Positions 28,549 through 37,416 of a stretch of DNA of 64,000 bases are shown one piece after another. A program made the translations under genes and the position numbers. The notes below the pieces were generated by a model. The model saw only the letters and a program-made list of their open reading frames with translations. It was not told where the DNA came from and ran no database searches. Position 1 is the stretch's first letter. The number at the start of each line of letters is the position of its first letter. The stretch is from Azonexus hydrophilus (GTDB lineage: Bacteria; Pseudomonadota; Gammaproteobacteria; Burkholderiales; Rhodocyclaceae). The stretch is from NCBI RefSeq assembly GCF_001956855.1, contig NZ_MTHD01000003.1, positions 434,001 through 498,000 on the forward strand. The letters are read 5' to 3'.

Positions 28549-30297
28549 ATGTCCGGAAATTCTGCAGCCAAACACGACAGCCTCGATCTGGGCAGCCTGA
28601 GTCCCGCGGAGTCGATCGGGAAAGCTGTCAGCAAGGCGATTGATCCGTTCGGGATGACGACTTCGCTGCTCAACGCGCAGGTCGCCTGGATGATGCATCC
28701 GCAGGAGCTGTCGCGGGCGGTCAACGCCCTGTCCGGCGATCTTATCGCCTTGCAGTCGCACGTCATGCGGCGGGCCATGGGGATTCCGTCGGATGACGTG
28801 ATCCAGCCAAACGCCGACGATGCGCGCTTTGCCGATCCGGTCTGGACCGATTCCGCCTCCTGGGACATCACCAAGGAGTGGTATCTGGCCTTTACCCGTC
28901 GCCTGCAGGACATGTTCTTCGAAACCCCCGGCCTGTCGGACAAGGAGCGCCGGCGCGCTGCCTTCTGGTTGCGCGAGTGGCTGAACATGGTGGCGCCGAC
29001 CAATGCCTTCTGGACCAACCCGGTAGCCATGGAGCGCTGTGTCGCGACCAACGGCGAAAGCCTGCGCCAGGGCTGGGCCAATTTCCAGCGCGACATGAAG
29101 GCCAAGAACATCCAGATGGTCGAGCCGGATGCCTTCACTGTCGGCAAGGACCTGGCGACGACGCCGGGCAAGGTTGTCTTCCGCAACCGCCTGGTCGAAC
29201 TGATCCACTACACGCCGACGACGGAAAAAGTGAAGGCGATGCCCATCGTCATCGTCACGCCGTGGATCAACAAGTTCTACATCCTCGACCTGAATGCCAA
29301 GAAGAGTCTGGTCAAGTACCTGACCGACCAGGGTTTCTCGGTGTTCATCACCAGCTGGAAGAATCCCGGCGAGGACCTGAGCGACATCCGCTTTGACGAC
29401 TACCTGCTTGAAGGCGTCAACGAAGTCGTGCGCGTTGCCGCCGAGTTCTGCAAGCAGCCGAAGGTGCATCTGGTTGGCTACTGCATCGGCGGTACGCTGG
29501 TATCCACCTACATGGCCTGGGCCAACAAGCGTTTCGGCGAGGACAAGGTGCCGGTTGCGCACTGGACCCTGTTCACCACGCTGACCGATTTCTCGCATCC
29601 GGGCGACATCGATGTCTTCATCGACGAGGCCTGTGTTGGTGCGCTGGAAGAGTCGATGGCCAAGAAGGGCTACCTCGACGGTACCGAGATGGCGACGTCG
29701 TTCCGCCTGCTGCGCTCGAACAGCCTGATCTGGAGCTACTGGGTGCACAGTTACCTGCTGGGCGAACCGCTGCCACCGTTCGACGTGCTGTTCTGGAACG
29801 TCGATTCGACGCGCATGCCGCAGGCCATGCATTCCTATTACCTGCGCGAGATGTACCTGCACAACAACCTGATCAAGCGCGACAAGCTGACGATTGCCGG
29901 CGAGGCGATCGATCTCGACCGCATCGTCCAGCCACTCTATGCGGTGACCGCCGAGGACGACCACATCGCACCGTGGAAGCAGTGCTACCGCATACGCAAG
30001 TACGTCAATGTCAAGGCGCCGGTCCGTTTCGTGCTGTCGACTTCCGGGCACATCCTGGGCATCGTCAATCCGCCGGCCAAACCACCGAAGCGTGCCTACT
30101 GGATCGCCGAGCCGGAACGCAACGAACATTGGGAGCACTGGTTCGAGCGCGCCGAGAAGAAGCCGGGAACCTGGTGGGAAGACTGGACAGCATGGCTTGG
30201 CGAACGCACGGGTGAAGCGGTCGAGGCCTATCCGGCCGCCAACCGCAAGTACCCCGCACTGGCCGATGCACCCGGTACCTACGTCCTGGAAAAATGA
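28549..30297 (+). CDS. phaC: Class I poly(3-hydroxyalkanoate) synthase
   Basis: Polymerises (R)-3-hydroxyacyl-CoA into PHA on storage granules. The 582-residue protein has the family lipase-like box YCIGG with catalytic Cys312, the Asp in AEDDHIAPW (Asp471) and catalytic His501 in SGHILG. An N-terminal PhaC domain precedes the alpha/beta hydrolase core. Good Shine-Dalgarno TAGGAG upstream. No phaA, phaB or phasin gene lies directly next to it here; the overlapping downstream gene is an MCP-like protein, an unusual neighbour. Confidence 0.95.
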   Translation: MSGNSAAKHDSLDLGSLSPAESIGKAVSKAIDPFGMTTSLLNAQVAWMMHPQELSRAVNALSGDLIALQSHVMRRAMGIPSDDVIQPNADDARFADPVWTDSASWDITKEWYLAFTRRLQDMFFETPGLSDKERRRAAFWLREWLNMVAPTNAFWTNPVAMERCVATNGESLRQGWANFQRDMKAKNIQMVEPDAFTVGKDLATTPGKVVFRNRLVELIHYTPTTEKVKAMPIVIVTPWINKFYILDLNAKKSLVKYLTDQGFSVFITSWKNPGEDLSDIRFDDYLLEGVNEVVRVAAEFCKQPKVHLVGYCIGGTLVSTYMAWANKRFGEDKVPVAHWTLFTTLTDFSHPGDIDVFIDEACVGALEESMAKKGYLDGTEMATSFRLLRSNSLIWSYWVHSYLLGEPLPPFDVLFWNVDSTRMPQAMHSYYLREMYLHNNLIKRDKLTIAGEAIDLDRIVQPLYAVTAEDDHIAPWKQCYRIRKYVNVKAPVRFVLSTSGHILGIVNPPAKPPKRAYWIAEPERNEHWEHWFERAEKKPGTWWEDWTAWLGERTGEAVEAYPAANRKYPALADAPGTYVLEK

Positions 30298-30917
30298 GTA
30301 CGGCGATGGTGTCGACCGCAGCAGGCAAGCCGCAAGCCGGTGTCGATCTGCTGCGCATCGTGCGCATCAACGAGGAAATCAAGGCCGTCGTTGGCGTCGC
30401 GTTCAAGATCAACATCATGGCGCTCAACGCCATTTTCCTGGCCAAGCGTGCCGGTACGGCGGCGCTTGGCTTCGGCGTGCTGTCCAATGAACTGCGGGTG
30501 TTTTCCCAGGATCTGCGGACCTGCATGGGAGCGCTGACGGAACTGATTCACCGTTGCGTGAACGAGGTTTCGGTGGTGCTGCAGGACATCCGTCACACCC
30601 GTCTGCTGCGCGATGCCGTGCTGATGTCGTCCATGCCCGGATTGGCTGTCGTGGTGCACCGCCGGGAAGCGGCCAACGTCGAGCATCAGGAGCGCCTGGC
30701 CGGATTGCGCCGGCAGTTGCAGCGGGCGCTGGAGGATGCCTTCCAGCTGGTCGAACTGGGCGGCGTGCTGGCCAAGTCGGCCAAGATCGAAGCTGCCTAC
30801 GGGCAGGGCTTTGCAGCATCGCTGGCGCAGGTTTCGGGCGAGTTCGACGGTGTCGTCGAGGAAATACGCAATTCGCTGCAGGCCCTGCAGCGCTCAGATT
30901 TTTTCAAGTCCAACTGA
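30294..30917 (+). CDS. Small cytosolic methyl-accepting chemotaxis protein-like signalling protein
   Basis: 207 residues, helical, without membrane segment or ligand domain. The stretch KINIMALNAIFLAKRAGTAALGFGVLSNE aligns with the MCP signalling hairpin (N.LALNA.IEAARAGE.G.GF.V.A.EVR), but the glutamates of the CheA/CheW contact tip are replaced (NAIFLAKRAGT), so it may be a degenerate or specialised signalling module. ATG overlaps the phaC stop (ATGA), implying coupling. The downstream gene, 13 bases later, encodes an ODP-type diiron protein of the kind that serves as O2 sensor partner of chemoreceptors. Function is inferred only. Confidence 0.65.
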   Translation: MSTAMVSTAAGKPQAGVDLLRIVRINEEIKAVVGVAFKINIMALNAIFLAKRAGTAALGFGVLSNELRVFSQDLRTCMGALTELIHRCVNEVSVVLQDIRHTRLLRDAVLMSSMPGLAVVVHRREAANVEHQERLAGLRRQLQRALEDAFQLVELGGVLAKSAKIEAAYGQGFAASLAQVSGEFDGVVEEIRNSLQALQRSDFFKSN

Positions 30918-30930
30918 TTCCGGGGGCGGA

Positions 30931-31671
30931 GTGAAGAAGACCAACACGATTTTCCAGGAGGGCGATCACAAGTGGATTGCCATCGTTCGTGATCCGGAGC
31001 GTCCGGGGCATCTGGTCGATACCAACGAGTATCTGGTGTTGCACGGCGGCAAGGGCATGCTCCTCGATCCGGGTGGGGCGGAGGTTTTTCCCGCCGTCTT
31101 TTCGGCGCTTTCCGGGGAATTCGACCCGTCGGCGCTGAGCGCCGTCTTTGCTTCGCACCAGGATCCCGACATCTGTTCGTCGCTGGCCCTGTGGCTGGAA
31201 TTCAATCCGGGCATGCGCTGCTACGTCAGCTGGCTGTGGGCCAGCTTCATTCCGCATTTCGGCGGAACCGCCGAGACCTTCGTCAGCATGCCCGATGAAG
31301 GCATGGACATCGCCCTCGATGGCCTGATGCTGCAGGCCCTGCCGGCGCATTACCTGCATTCGTCGGGTAATTTCCACCTCTACGACCGGCGGGCAAAAAT
31401 CCTGTTTTCCGGCGATGTCGGTGCAGCCTTGCTGCCAGCAGGCCACGATGCCTTGTTCGTCGACAATTTCGATACCCACATCCGCTACGCCGAGGGCTTC
31501 CACAAACGCTGGATGGGATCGAACGAGGCCAAGCGCCGCTGGTGCGAGCGCGTCGCGCAGATGGACATCGACCTGCTTTGTCCGCAGCATGGCGCCATTT
31601 ATCAGGGAGCGGATGTCCAGCGCTTCATCAACTGGTTCGACGAGTTGCAGGTCGGTATCCTCGGCGCCTGA
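30931..31671 (+). CDS. Oxygen-binding diiron protein, ODP/metallo-beta-lactamase superfamily
   Basis: 246-residue cytoplasmic protein resembling the FprA-type diiron MBL domain without flavodoxin. GTG start at 30931 preceded by a purine-rich GGGGGCGGA. Metal-ligand segments are ASHQDPDICSS, HYLHSSGNFHLY, LFSGDVGAA and CPQHGAIY. Such ODP proteins in spirochetes and others bind O2 reversibly at a diiron site and act as sensors for chemoreceptors. Sits right after an MCP-like gene, consistent with an O2/NO sensing pair. Confidence 0.78.
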   Translation: MKKTNTIFQEGDHKWIAIVRDPERPGHLVDTNEYLVLHGGKGMLLDPGGAEVFPAVFSALSGEFDPSALSAVFASHQDPDICSSLALWLEFNPGMRCYVSWLWASFIPHFGGTAETFVSMPDEGMDIALDGLMLQALPAHYLHSSGNFHLYDRRAKILFSGDVGAALLPAGHDALFVDNFDTHIRYAEGFHKRWMGSNEAKRRWCERVAQMDIDLLCPQHGAIYQGADVQRFINWFDELQVGILGA

Positions 31672-31761
31672 GTTTTGCCGGAGGCTTTGATGCCAATCAA
31701 TGCCGCGGCCGGTGCGCAAAGCAGAAAATGCTGATACACCTCAACCCCGTCGGACACCAAC

Positions 31762-32205
31762 ATGACCATTCGAGATTTCCTGATGGAGGATCATCGCCAC
31801 TGCGATGACCTCTTCGCTGCTGCCGAACAATCCGCCAATGCAGGCGATCTGGCAGCAGCCGGCGCTGCTTTCGGGCAGTTTCGCGACGCTGTCTTCCGCC
31901 ATTTTGCCGGTGAGGAGCAGACGCTGTTTCCAGCGTTCGAGGCGCGTACCGGCATGAGCATGGGACCGACCCAGGTCATGCGCATGGAGCACGGGCAGAT
32001 GCGCGAGCTCATCGATGCTGCGGTCGACGCGCTGCAGGATGGAAATTCCGAAGAATTCTTCGGCCAGGCGGAAACCCTGCTGATCATGATGCAGCAGCAC
32101 AACATGAAGGAAGAAAACGTGCTCTATCCGATGTGCGACCAGCAGCTTGCCGACAGCAGCGGTCTCCTGGTCGAGCGTCTGCAGGCCGAATTGAAGGGCG
32201 CCTGA
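31762..32205 (+). CDS. Hemerythrin-like HHE-domain protein
   Basis: 147-residue four-helix protein with diiron ligand pattern: His11/His13 (EDHRHCDD), His47 and Glu51 (FRHFAGEEQTLF), His77 (MEHGQM), His113 and Glu117/118 (QQHNMKEENV). Likely binds O2 or NO, or acts in repair of iron-sulfur/nitrosative damage. Its TGA overlaps the ATG of the DUF2249 gene by one base, a frequently seen pairing in denitrifying betaproteobacteria. Confidence 0.92.
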   Translation: MTIRDFLMEDHRHCDDLFAAAEQSANAGDLAAAGAAFGQFRDAVFRHFAGEEQTLFPAFEARTGMSMGPTQVMRMEHGQMRELIDAAVDALQDGNSEEFFGQAETLLIMMQQHNMKEENVLYPMCDQQLADSSGLLVERLQAELKGA

Positions 32206-32429
32206 TGGAATTCCCCGCCGAACGTACCGTAGATGCCCGTTTCATGGAGCCGCCGCAACCTTTCGTGGCGACCATGGAAATGCTCGACACCCTGCAACCG
32301 GGTGAGGAAATGCTGCTGCTGCTCTATCGCGAGCCGCATCCGCTGTACCGGGTGTTGCAGCAGAATGGCCATCGCTGGCAGACAGAACTGCAGCCTGACG
32401 GGACATTCGCCGTCCGCATCACCTGCTGA
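32205..32429 (+). CDS. DUF2249 domain protein
   Basis: 74-residue protein starting at the ATG overlapping the hemerythrin stop; recognisable by DARFMEPPQPF, LDTLQPGEEMLLL and REPHPLYRVLQQNGHRW. DUF2249 proteins occur next to hemerythrins and NO-related genes, but their biochemical role is unsettled. No signal peptide; cytoplasmic. Confidence 0.85.
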   Translation: MEFPAERTVDARFMEPPQPFVATMEMLDTLQPGEEMLLLLYREPHPLYRVLQQNGHRWQTELQPDGTFAVRITC

Positions 32430-32438
32430 GCGCGGCCG

Positions 32439-33734
32439 ATGCAGCCCAAGCAGGCCCTGTTGTCCTTCGATCAAAGCCCGCCGTTGTCGGCGCCGCTGCG
32501 TTTCTTCCTGACGGCACCGCTGTTCCTCGTGCTGGCCGGGCTGCTGGTTGCGGTCGAGGGCGAAGCGCTGTTTGCCTCCCGGTGGACGCCGGCCGCGCTG
32601 GCGGCGACCCATCTGCTGACCATCGGTTTCATGCTGCAGGTCATGCTCGGCGCGCTGATCCAGATCCTGCCGGTACTTGCTGGGGCGAACCTGGCCCGGC
32701 CGGCGTTGATCGCGGCCATCGTCCATCCCGGGCTCAGCCTGGGGACGCTGGCGCTGGCCGTTGGCTTCCTGGCCGGTTCAACGGCGTGGCTGTATGGCGC
32801 CGGACTGCTGCTGGCGATCAGCCTGCTGGTATTCATCGCCGCCGCCGGTTGGGCGATCTTCCGCGTGCCATCGACCAGCCCGGCGATCCGCGGCCTGAAG
32901 CTGTCGCTGCTGGCCCTCGCCATTGCTGGTGGTTCCGGGCTGTTCATGCTGCTGGCCTTGGCCGGCGGCTGGGCCGTGCCCTTGCCGGCGCTGGCCAATC
33001 TGCATGCAGGCTGGGGGCTGGCTGGCTGGTCCGGAATCCTGCTGGCGGCGGTGGCTTATGTGGTGGTCCCGATGTTCCAGCTGACACCGGGTTATCCGGC
33101 ACGACCGGCGTGGTGGTTCCCGGTGGCCGTGGTACTGGCACTTGTCCTGTGGAGCATTTCGGTGTTGCTTGACGCCGACGGCTTGGCACGCGGTGCGCAA
33201 GGCTTGCTCGCGCTCAGCGGCGTGGCCTTCGTACTGCAGACGCTGAAATTGCAGTCCGGCCGGCGGCGGGCGCGCGCCGACTGTACCTTCCGTTACTGGC
33301 AAGGCGGCTTGTACGCCTCGCTGGCGGCATTGCTGATGTTGCTGCTTGATGCTTTCCTGCCGGCCTTGTCGACGGCACCGGCGTGGCCGCTGCTGTTCGG
33401 TGTGCTGATCCTGGTCGGTGGCTTTCTGGCCTTCATCATCGGCATGCTGTACAAGATCATCCCTTTCCTGCTCTGGTTCAATCTGCAGCATCAGGCAGCC
33501 GTTCCGGGCAAGCCGGTGCCGTCGATGAACAAGTTGCTCGACGATGGGGAAATGCAGCGCCAGATGCGGACCTTTTTTGCTGCTTTTGCCCTGTTGACCG
33601 CAGCAGTCTTCCAGCCCGATCGCCTGGCCTTGCCGGCCGGCATGATCTTCGCGCTGGCTGGCGGCTGGCTTGGCTGGAACCTGCTGCAGGCCGCATTGCG
33701 GCACCGCCGCCACCGTCTCGCCGGCACGTCATGA
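32439..33734 (+). CDS. Polytopic membrane protein related to NnrS/COX1-like family
   Basis: 431-residue integral membrane protein with about 12 hydrophobic segments. Conserved histidines are seen in ATHLLTIGFMLQVMLGALIQ, VHPGLSLG, LHAGWGLAGW and LQHQAAVP, a pattern resembling NnrS or quinol/cytochrome oxidase subunit I relatives that handle haem or NO. Co-encoded with DUF2249, hemerythrin and a SirB2-like protein, supporting a role in O2/NO detoxification or sensing. Exact function unknown. Confidence 0.65.
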   Translation: MQPKQALLSFDQSPPLSAPLRFFLTAPLFLVLAGLLVAVEGEALFASRWTPAALAATHLLTIGFMLQVMLGALIQILPVLAGANLARPALIAAIVHPGLSLGTLALAVGFLAGSTAWLYGAGLLLAISLLVFIAAAGWAIFRVPSTSPAIRGLKLSLLALAIAGGSGLFMLLALAGGWAVPLPALANLHAGWGLAGWSGILLAAVAYVVVPMFQLTPGYPARPAWWFPVAVVLALVLWSISVLLDADGLARGAQGLLALSGVAFVLQTLKLQSGRRRARADCTFRYWQGGLYASLAALLMLLLDAFLPALSTAPAWPLLFGVLILVGGFLAFIIGMLYKIIPFLLWFNLQHQAAVPGKPVPSMNKLLDDGEMQRQMRTFFAAFALLTAAVFQPDRLALPAGMIFALAGGWLGWNLLQAALRHRRHRLAGTS

Positions 33735-34108
33735 GCTACCTGCTGCTCAAGCATCTCCACGTCACTTGCGTCGTGCTCAGCGGCGCCGGTTTCGCATTGC
33801 GCGCCTACTGGATGCTGGCAGCTTCGCCCCTGCTGCAGCATCGGTTGACACGCAGCCTGCCGCATCTTGTCGATACCTTGCTGCTGGGCAGTGCGCTGCT
33901 GATGGTCTGGATGAGCGGGCAGTACCCGTTCGTGCACGGCTGGCTGACGGCCAAGGTGCTTGGCCTGCTGGCCTATATCGGCTTCGGCATGATGGCCTTG
34001 AAGCGCGGCAGGACCAAGGCGGTCCGCCTGCGTTTCGTGGTGCTGGCGGTGCTGGCTTACGCCTATATCGTCAGCGTGGCGCTCAGTCGAAATCCGTTGC
34101 TGTCATAA
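33731..34108 (+). CDS. SirB2 family membrane protein
   Basis: 125-residue protein with about four transmembrane helices and the SirB2 signature LLKHLHVTCVVLSGAGFALR, containing conserved His residues, plus HLVDTLLLGSALLMV and LTAKVLGLLAYIGFG. ATG overlaps the previous stop (ATGA). SirB2 proteins are frequent near NO and cytochrome-related genes; function unknown. Ends 6 bases inside the convergent AcoR-type regulator gene. Confidence 0.82.
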   Translation: MSYLLLKHLHVTCVVLSGAGFALRAYWMLAASPLLQHRLTRSLPHLVDTLLLGSALLMVWMSGQYPFVHGWLTAKVLGLLAYIGFGMMALKRGRTKAVRLRFVVLAVLAYAYIVSVALSRNPLLS

Positions 34109-36088
34109 ACGACCAAGCTTGCGGTACAGCGTGTTGCGGCTGATGCCCAGCTGTCGGGCGGCGGCCGAGACGTTGCCGTTGCTCTGGTCGAGCGCCCGCT
34201 GCGCCAGCTGGCGGCCGATTTCTTCCAGGCTGCCGACCGGGTTTTCCAGCGGTGCCGCAGCCCACTGCGGTTCGTTACCGATTCCCGGCAAGGCCAGCGG
34301 TGCTTCGAACAGTTCTTCCGGCAGGTGCGATTCGTGGACCGTGGTCTCGTCGTCGTCGAGCAGGGCGATGGCGACCCGGATCACGTTGAACAACTGGCGG
34401 ATGTTGCCCGGCCAGGCATAACGCTCGATTACCTGCAGCGCGCCTTCGGTGAAGCGGACCGGGCCGCGTTCGCAGCTTTCGCTGGTGGCCAGCTTGGCCA
34501 CCAGTTGGCGGATGTCGCTACGCTCGCGCAGCGGCGGCAAGGTGACGCTCATGCCGTTGAGGCGGTAGTAGAGATCCTCGCGGAAGTTGCCGCGGGCGGC
34601 TTCCTCGCGCAGCTTGCGGTGGGTGGCGCAGACCAGCGAAATGTCGACCTGGATTTCCCGGGTGCTGCCCAGCGGCGTCACGGCGCGTTCCTGCAGCACG
34701 CGCAGCAAGCGCGCCTGCATGCTCATCGGCATGTCGCCAATCTCGTCGAGGAAGAGTGTGCCGCCATGTGCCTGCTGGATTTTTCCGGGGGCGCCTTCCT
34801 TGCGCGCGCCGGTGAAGGCGCCGCCCTGGTAACCGAACAGCTCGGATTCGATCAGGCTCTCCGGGATCGACGCGCAGTTGAGGGCGACGAACGGACCATC
34901 GGCGCGCGGGCCGCTGTTGTGGAAGGCCTTGGCGAACATTTCCTTGCCGGCGCCGGATTCGCCCTGGATCATGATCGGGATGTCGCGGCCGAGCATCCGC
35001 CGGCTGCGGTCGATTGCCAGTTGCAGGCGGGGGTCGCCGGTATTGATCGTGTCCAGCGTCAGGCGCTGCGGGCAGGGCGCTTCGCTGCGTCGGGCGGGGG
35101 CCGGGCGACTGCCGGCCTCGACATCGTAAACGCGACCGGCGGCGGACGGCGCGGGCAGGTTGCCGCGCAGGACCAGATTGATCGTCCGGCCGTTCACCGT
35201 GATCGTCGTGTGGCCCTGGGGGTTCTGCCGCTGGCGGTCGATCAATGTGCTGAGGTTGTGTTCGAAGACCATCGAGAAATCGCGACGTACCGCGTCGACG
35301 CGCCGGATGCCGAGGATTTCCAGACCGTTGTAATTGATTGCCTTGACCTGTCCGTCCGCCGTCACCGCCGCCAGCCCCTCCTTGGGGCTGCCCAGGTAGT
35401 CGGGGCGGGCATGGAAGCAGACGATGATGTCGCTGGCGTGCGCCGACTCGAACAGGCGTTTCTCGGCCAGCGCCGTGGACAGCCGGGCGAGGCCCAGGGT
35501 GTGCCGCTGCGTCGCCCGGTAGTCGCCGGAGATGTCGAGCACGCCGATCAGCGTGCCGTCCGGGCCGAAGATCGGGCTGGCGCAGCAAGTCAGGAAACCA
35601 TTGTGTTCGAGGAAGTGTTCGGCGCCGAGCACTTCCACCGGGCGCTCCTCGCTCAGCGCCGTGCCGATGGCGTTGGTGCCGCGCTGGTTTTCGTCCCATG
35701 ACGCTCCGGGGGCGAGCGCGATGCGGTCGGCGCGATCGACGAAATCAGGGTCGCCGACGGTATCGAGCAACAGGCCGTTGGCGTCGGCCAGGATGACCAT
35801 GCTGCCTGAGTCGCGGATCTGCTCATAGACATGTTCCATGATCGGCCGCAACTGTTGCAGCAGGTAGCGGTTGCGTAGCTGCTCGGTCTTCAGTGCAACC
35901 CGGTCGAGCGATTCGACCCCGGGCAGGGCGAAGTTCTCGGTCAGGCCGAAACGACGGCAGCGTTCCCAGGAACGCAGGATGAGCGGGTCGATCAGTCCTT
36001 CCGGCAATTCCCCGCGCTCGAAAAATGCCTGCCGTGCTTCGCGCAGGCGCGGACCGTGCAGGCCGGCCACGACTTGAATTTGTCCCAT
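34103..36088 (-). CDS. Sigma-54-dependent transcriptional activator, AcoR type
   Basis: 661-residue bacterial enhancer-binding protein. N-terminal GAF-type sensing region (about 80-190), PAS-like middle, AAA+ domain with Walker A GESGAGKE, the sigma-54 contact motif GAFTGA, Walker B LFLDEIGD and arginine finger region, and C-terminal Fis-type helix-turn-helix NGNVSAAARQLGISRNTLYR. AcoR-like activators control acetoin or alcohol catabolism. It is divergent from the PedF operon, whose promoter at 36275-36290 is a consensus sigma-54 site, and nearby porin, aldehyde dehydrogenase and SoxYZ operons carry similar promoters, so this protein is the probable activator. Confidence 0.9.
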   Translation of the reverse strand: MGQIQVVAGLHGPRLREARQAFFERGELPEGLIDPLILRSWERCRRFGLTENFALPGVESLDRVALKTEQLRNRYLLQQLRPIMEHVYEQIRDSGSMVILADANGLLLDTVGDPDFVDRADRIALAPGASWDENQRGTNAIGTALSEERPVEVLGAEHFLEHNGFLTCCASPIFGPDGTLIGVLDISGDYRATQRHTLGLARLSTALAEKRLFESAHASDIIVCFHARPDYLGSPKEGLAAVTADGQVKAINYNGLEILGIRRVDAVRRDFSMVFEHNLSTLIDRQRQNPQGHTTITVNGRTINLVLRGNLPAPSAAGRVYDVEAGSRPAPARRSEAPCPQRLTLDTINTGDPRLQLAIDRSRRMLGRDIPIMIQGESGAGKEMFAKAFHNSGPRADGPFVALNCASIPESLIESELFGYQGGAFTGARKEGAPGKIQQAHGGTLFLDEIGDMPMSMQARLLRVLQERAVTPLGSTREIQVDISLVCATHRKLREEAARGNFREDLYYRLNGMSVTLPPLRERSDIRQLVAKLATSESCERGPVRFTEGALQVIERYAWPGNIRQLFNVIRVAIALLDDDETTVHESHLPEELFEAPLALPGIGNEPQWAAAPLENPVGSLEEIGRQLAQRALDQSNGNVSAAARQLGISRNTLYRKLGRL

Positions 36089-36274
36089 CTCTCCTCCGGG
36101 CTCCAGATATAGGTATTTTTGTCTTTTGTTTCATAACGTAGCACCTGCCCAGTTTGTGAGCAATGCGCTGCGCAACTTCACGCTTCTCGAAGCAAGTCGG
36201 ATGCCAGTTTCTGGTTCCTGCCGTGCGTCAGCTACAAGCAAGCTTCCGCGCTTTGGCGGGCAATGGACGGTGAC

Positions 36275-36290
36275 TGGCACAGGCTTTGCA
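36275..36290 (+). promoter_or_regulatory. Sigma-54 promoter of the PedF-like cytochrome operon
   Basis: TGGCAC-AGGCT-TTGCA with GG-N10-GC spacing, matching the -24/-12 consensus; about 48 bases before the GTG start of the cytochrome gene. Confidence 0.88.
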
Positions 36291-36337
36291 GACAGCTTCA
36301 GCACAAGCTGTCATTTGCCCTCACCATAGGAGACCCC

Positions 36338-36763
36338 GTGAAGAATTCCAAGTATTCCGCTGGCGCTTTGTTCGCCACCCTGTTCCTGTCCGCTTCGGCG
36401 ACCGTCTTTGCCCACGGCGACGTGGTTCCACAGGCAGTCGATACCACCGGTTTGAAGCAGCTCGGTACCGACTGGCAGGTTTCCAACCCCTATCGCGGGG
36501 ATAAGACAGCAATTCGCATCGGTGATTCCGCATTCAATCAGAATTGTGCACGCTGTCATGGTCTGGGAGCCGTCTCCGGCGGTATCGCCCCCGATCTGCG
36601 TTATCTGCCCAAAGGCGATGAAGGCGATGAAATCTACTTGCCGCGCATCCGCAATGGCGCGGTGCGTGCTGGTCGGGTGTACATGCCGCCGTTCGACGGC
36701 CTGCTCAGCCAGGAAGCGATGTGGGCGATTCGTGCGTGGCTCGAGACCGTCCATGAGGAATGA
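36338..36763 (+). CDS. pedF: Periplasmic cytochrome c, PedF type
   Basis: 141-residue monohaem cytochrome c that accepts electrons from a PQQ alcohol dehydrogenase. GTG start with AGGAGA; signal peptide ending near ATVFAHG. Conserved SNPYRG segment, haem motif CARCH (Cys70, Cys73, His74), GGIAPDLRYLP and distal methionine in VYMPPFDG, all as in PedF/cytochrome c550 of quinoprotein ethanol oxidation clusters. Transcribed from the sigma-54 promoter, followed 24 bases later by cytochrome b561. Confidence 0.87.
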   Translation: MKNSKYSAGALFATLFLSASATVFAHGDVVPQAVDTTGLKQLGTDWQVSNPYRGDKTAIRIGDSAFNQNCARCHGLGAVSGGIAPDLRYLPKGDEGDEIYLPRIRNGAVRAGRVYMPPFDGLLSQEAMWAIRAWLETVHEE

Positions 36764-36787
36764 TCCGCTTTTCCGGGCGTGCGCAGC

Positions 36788-37321
36788 ATGAGCGGCGCCC
36801 GCTATAGCCGGGAGGCGATGCTGCTGCACTGGGGCCAGGCGATCCTGATCGTCTGGCTGCTGTGGCTCGGCTGGATGATGACCGACCTGCCCAAGGGGGC
36901 TGAGCGCGGTGCCGCCTATGGCCTGCACAAGTCGCTCGGACTGCTCGTCCTGCTGCTCACGCTGATCCGGATCGGCTGGCGGCTGCGTCACCCGCCACCG
37001 CCGTCGCCACTGGTCGGCCCGATGGCCCGGTTGGCCGGCGCGACGCATGGCGCGCTCTATGGCTTCCTGCTGCTGGCACCGCTGGCCGGCTATCTGGCCT
37101 CGTCCTTCACGCCTTTCGCGATGAAGTTCTTCGGGGTCGAGTTGCCGCGCCTTGTAGCGCCCGATGAAGCGCTCAACGCCTGGTTCAAGCAAACGCACCA
37201 ATGGCTGGTGTGGGGAGGAGCAGCGCTTGTGCTTCTGCATCTGGCCGGTGTACTGAAGCACGTCTGGCTACGCGACGGGATACTGGGGCGCATGCTGCCC
37301 GGAAAGTTGTGCAAAAAATGA
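36788..37321 (+). CDS. Cytochrome b561 family protein
   Basis: 177-residue inner-membrane dihaem cytochrome with four transmembrane segments. Haem-ligand histidines occur in LLHWGQA, GLHKSLG, ATHGALYG and KQTHQWLVW. It may oxidise quinol or pass electrons between quinone and periplasmic cytochromes. I use ATG 36788; a GTG three codons earlier is possible. Likely in an operon with the PedF-like gene. Confidence 0.88.
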   Translation: MSGARYSREAMLLHWGQAILIVWLLWLGWMMTDLPKGAERGAAYGLHKSLGLLVLLLTLIRIGWRLRHPPPPSPLVGPMARLAGATHGALYGFLLLAPLAGYLASSFTPFAMKFFGVELPRLVAPDEALNAWFKQTHQWLVWGGAALVLLHLAGVLKHVWLRDGILGRMLPGKLCKK

Positions 37322-37370
37322 ACAGTTGCTGCATGACAGCGCAATCTACGGTCTACTGACCGGGCAGGCA

Positions 37371-37409
37371 AAAAATGGCCGGCGGACATCGAGGATGCCC
37401 GCCGGCCAA
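37371..37409 (-). terminator. Terminator of the cytochrome c gene
   Basis: GC-rich stem GGCCGGCGG / CCGCCGGCC (on the minus strand read before a T run) with an internal loop, ending just 8 bases after the cytochrome stop. Confidence 0.75.
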
Positions 37410-37416
37410 TTCGTAT

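Noticed and set aside
28171..30138. 655-codon frame antisense to phaC
   Set aside because: Shadow of phaC; residue composition is of the usual reverse-complement kind.
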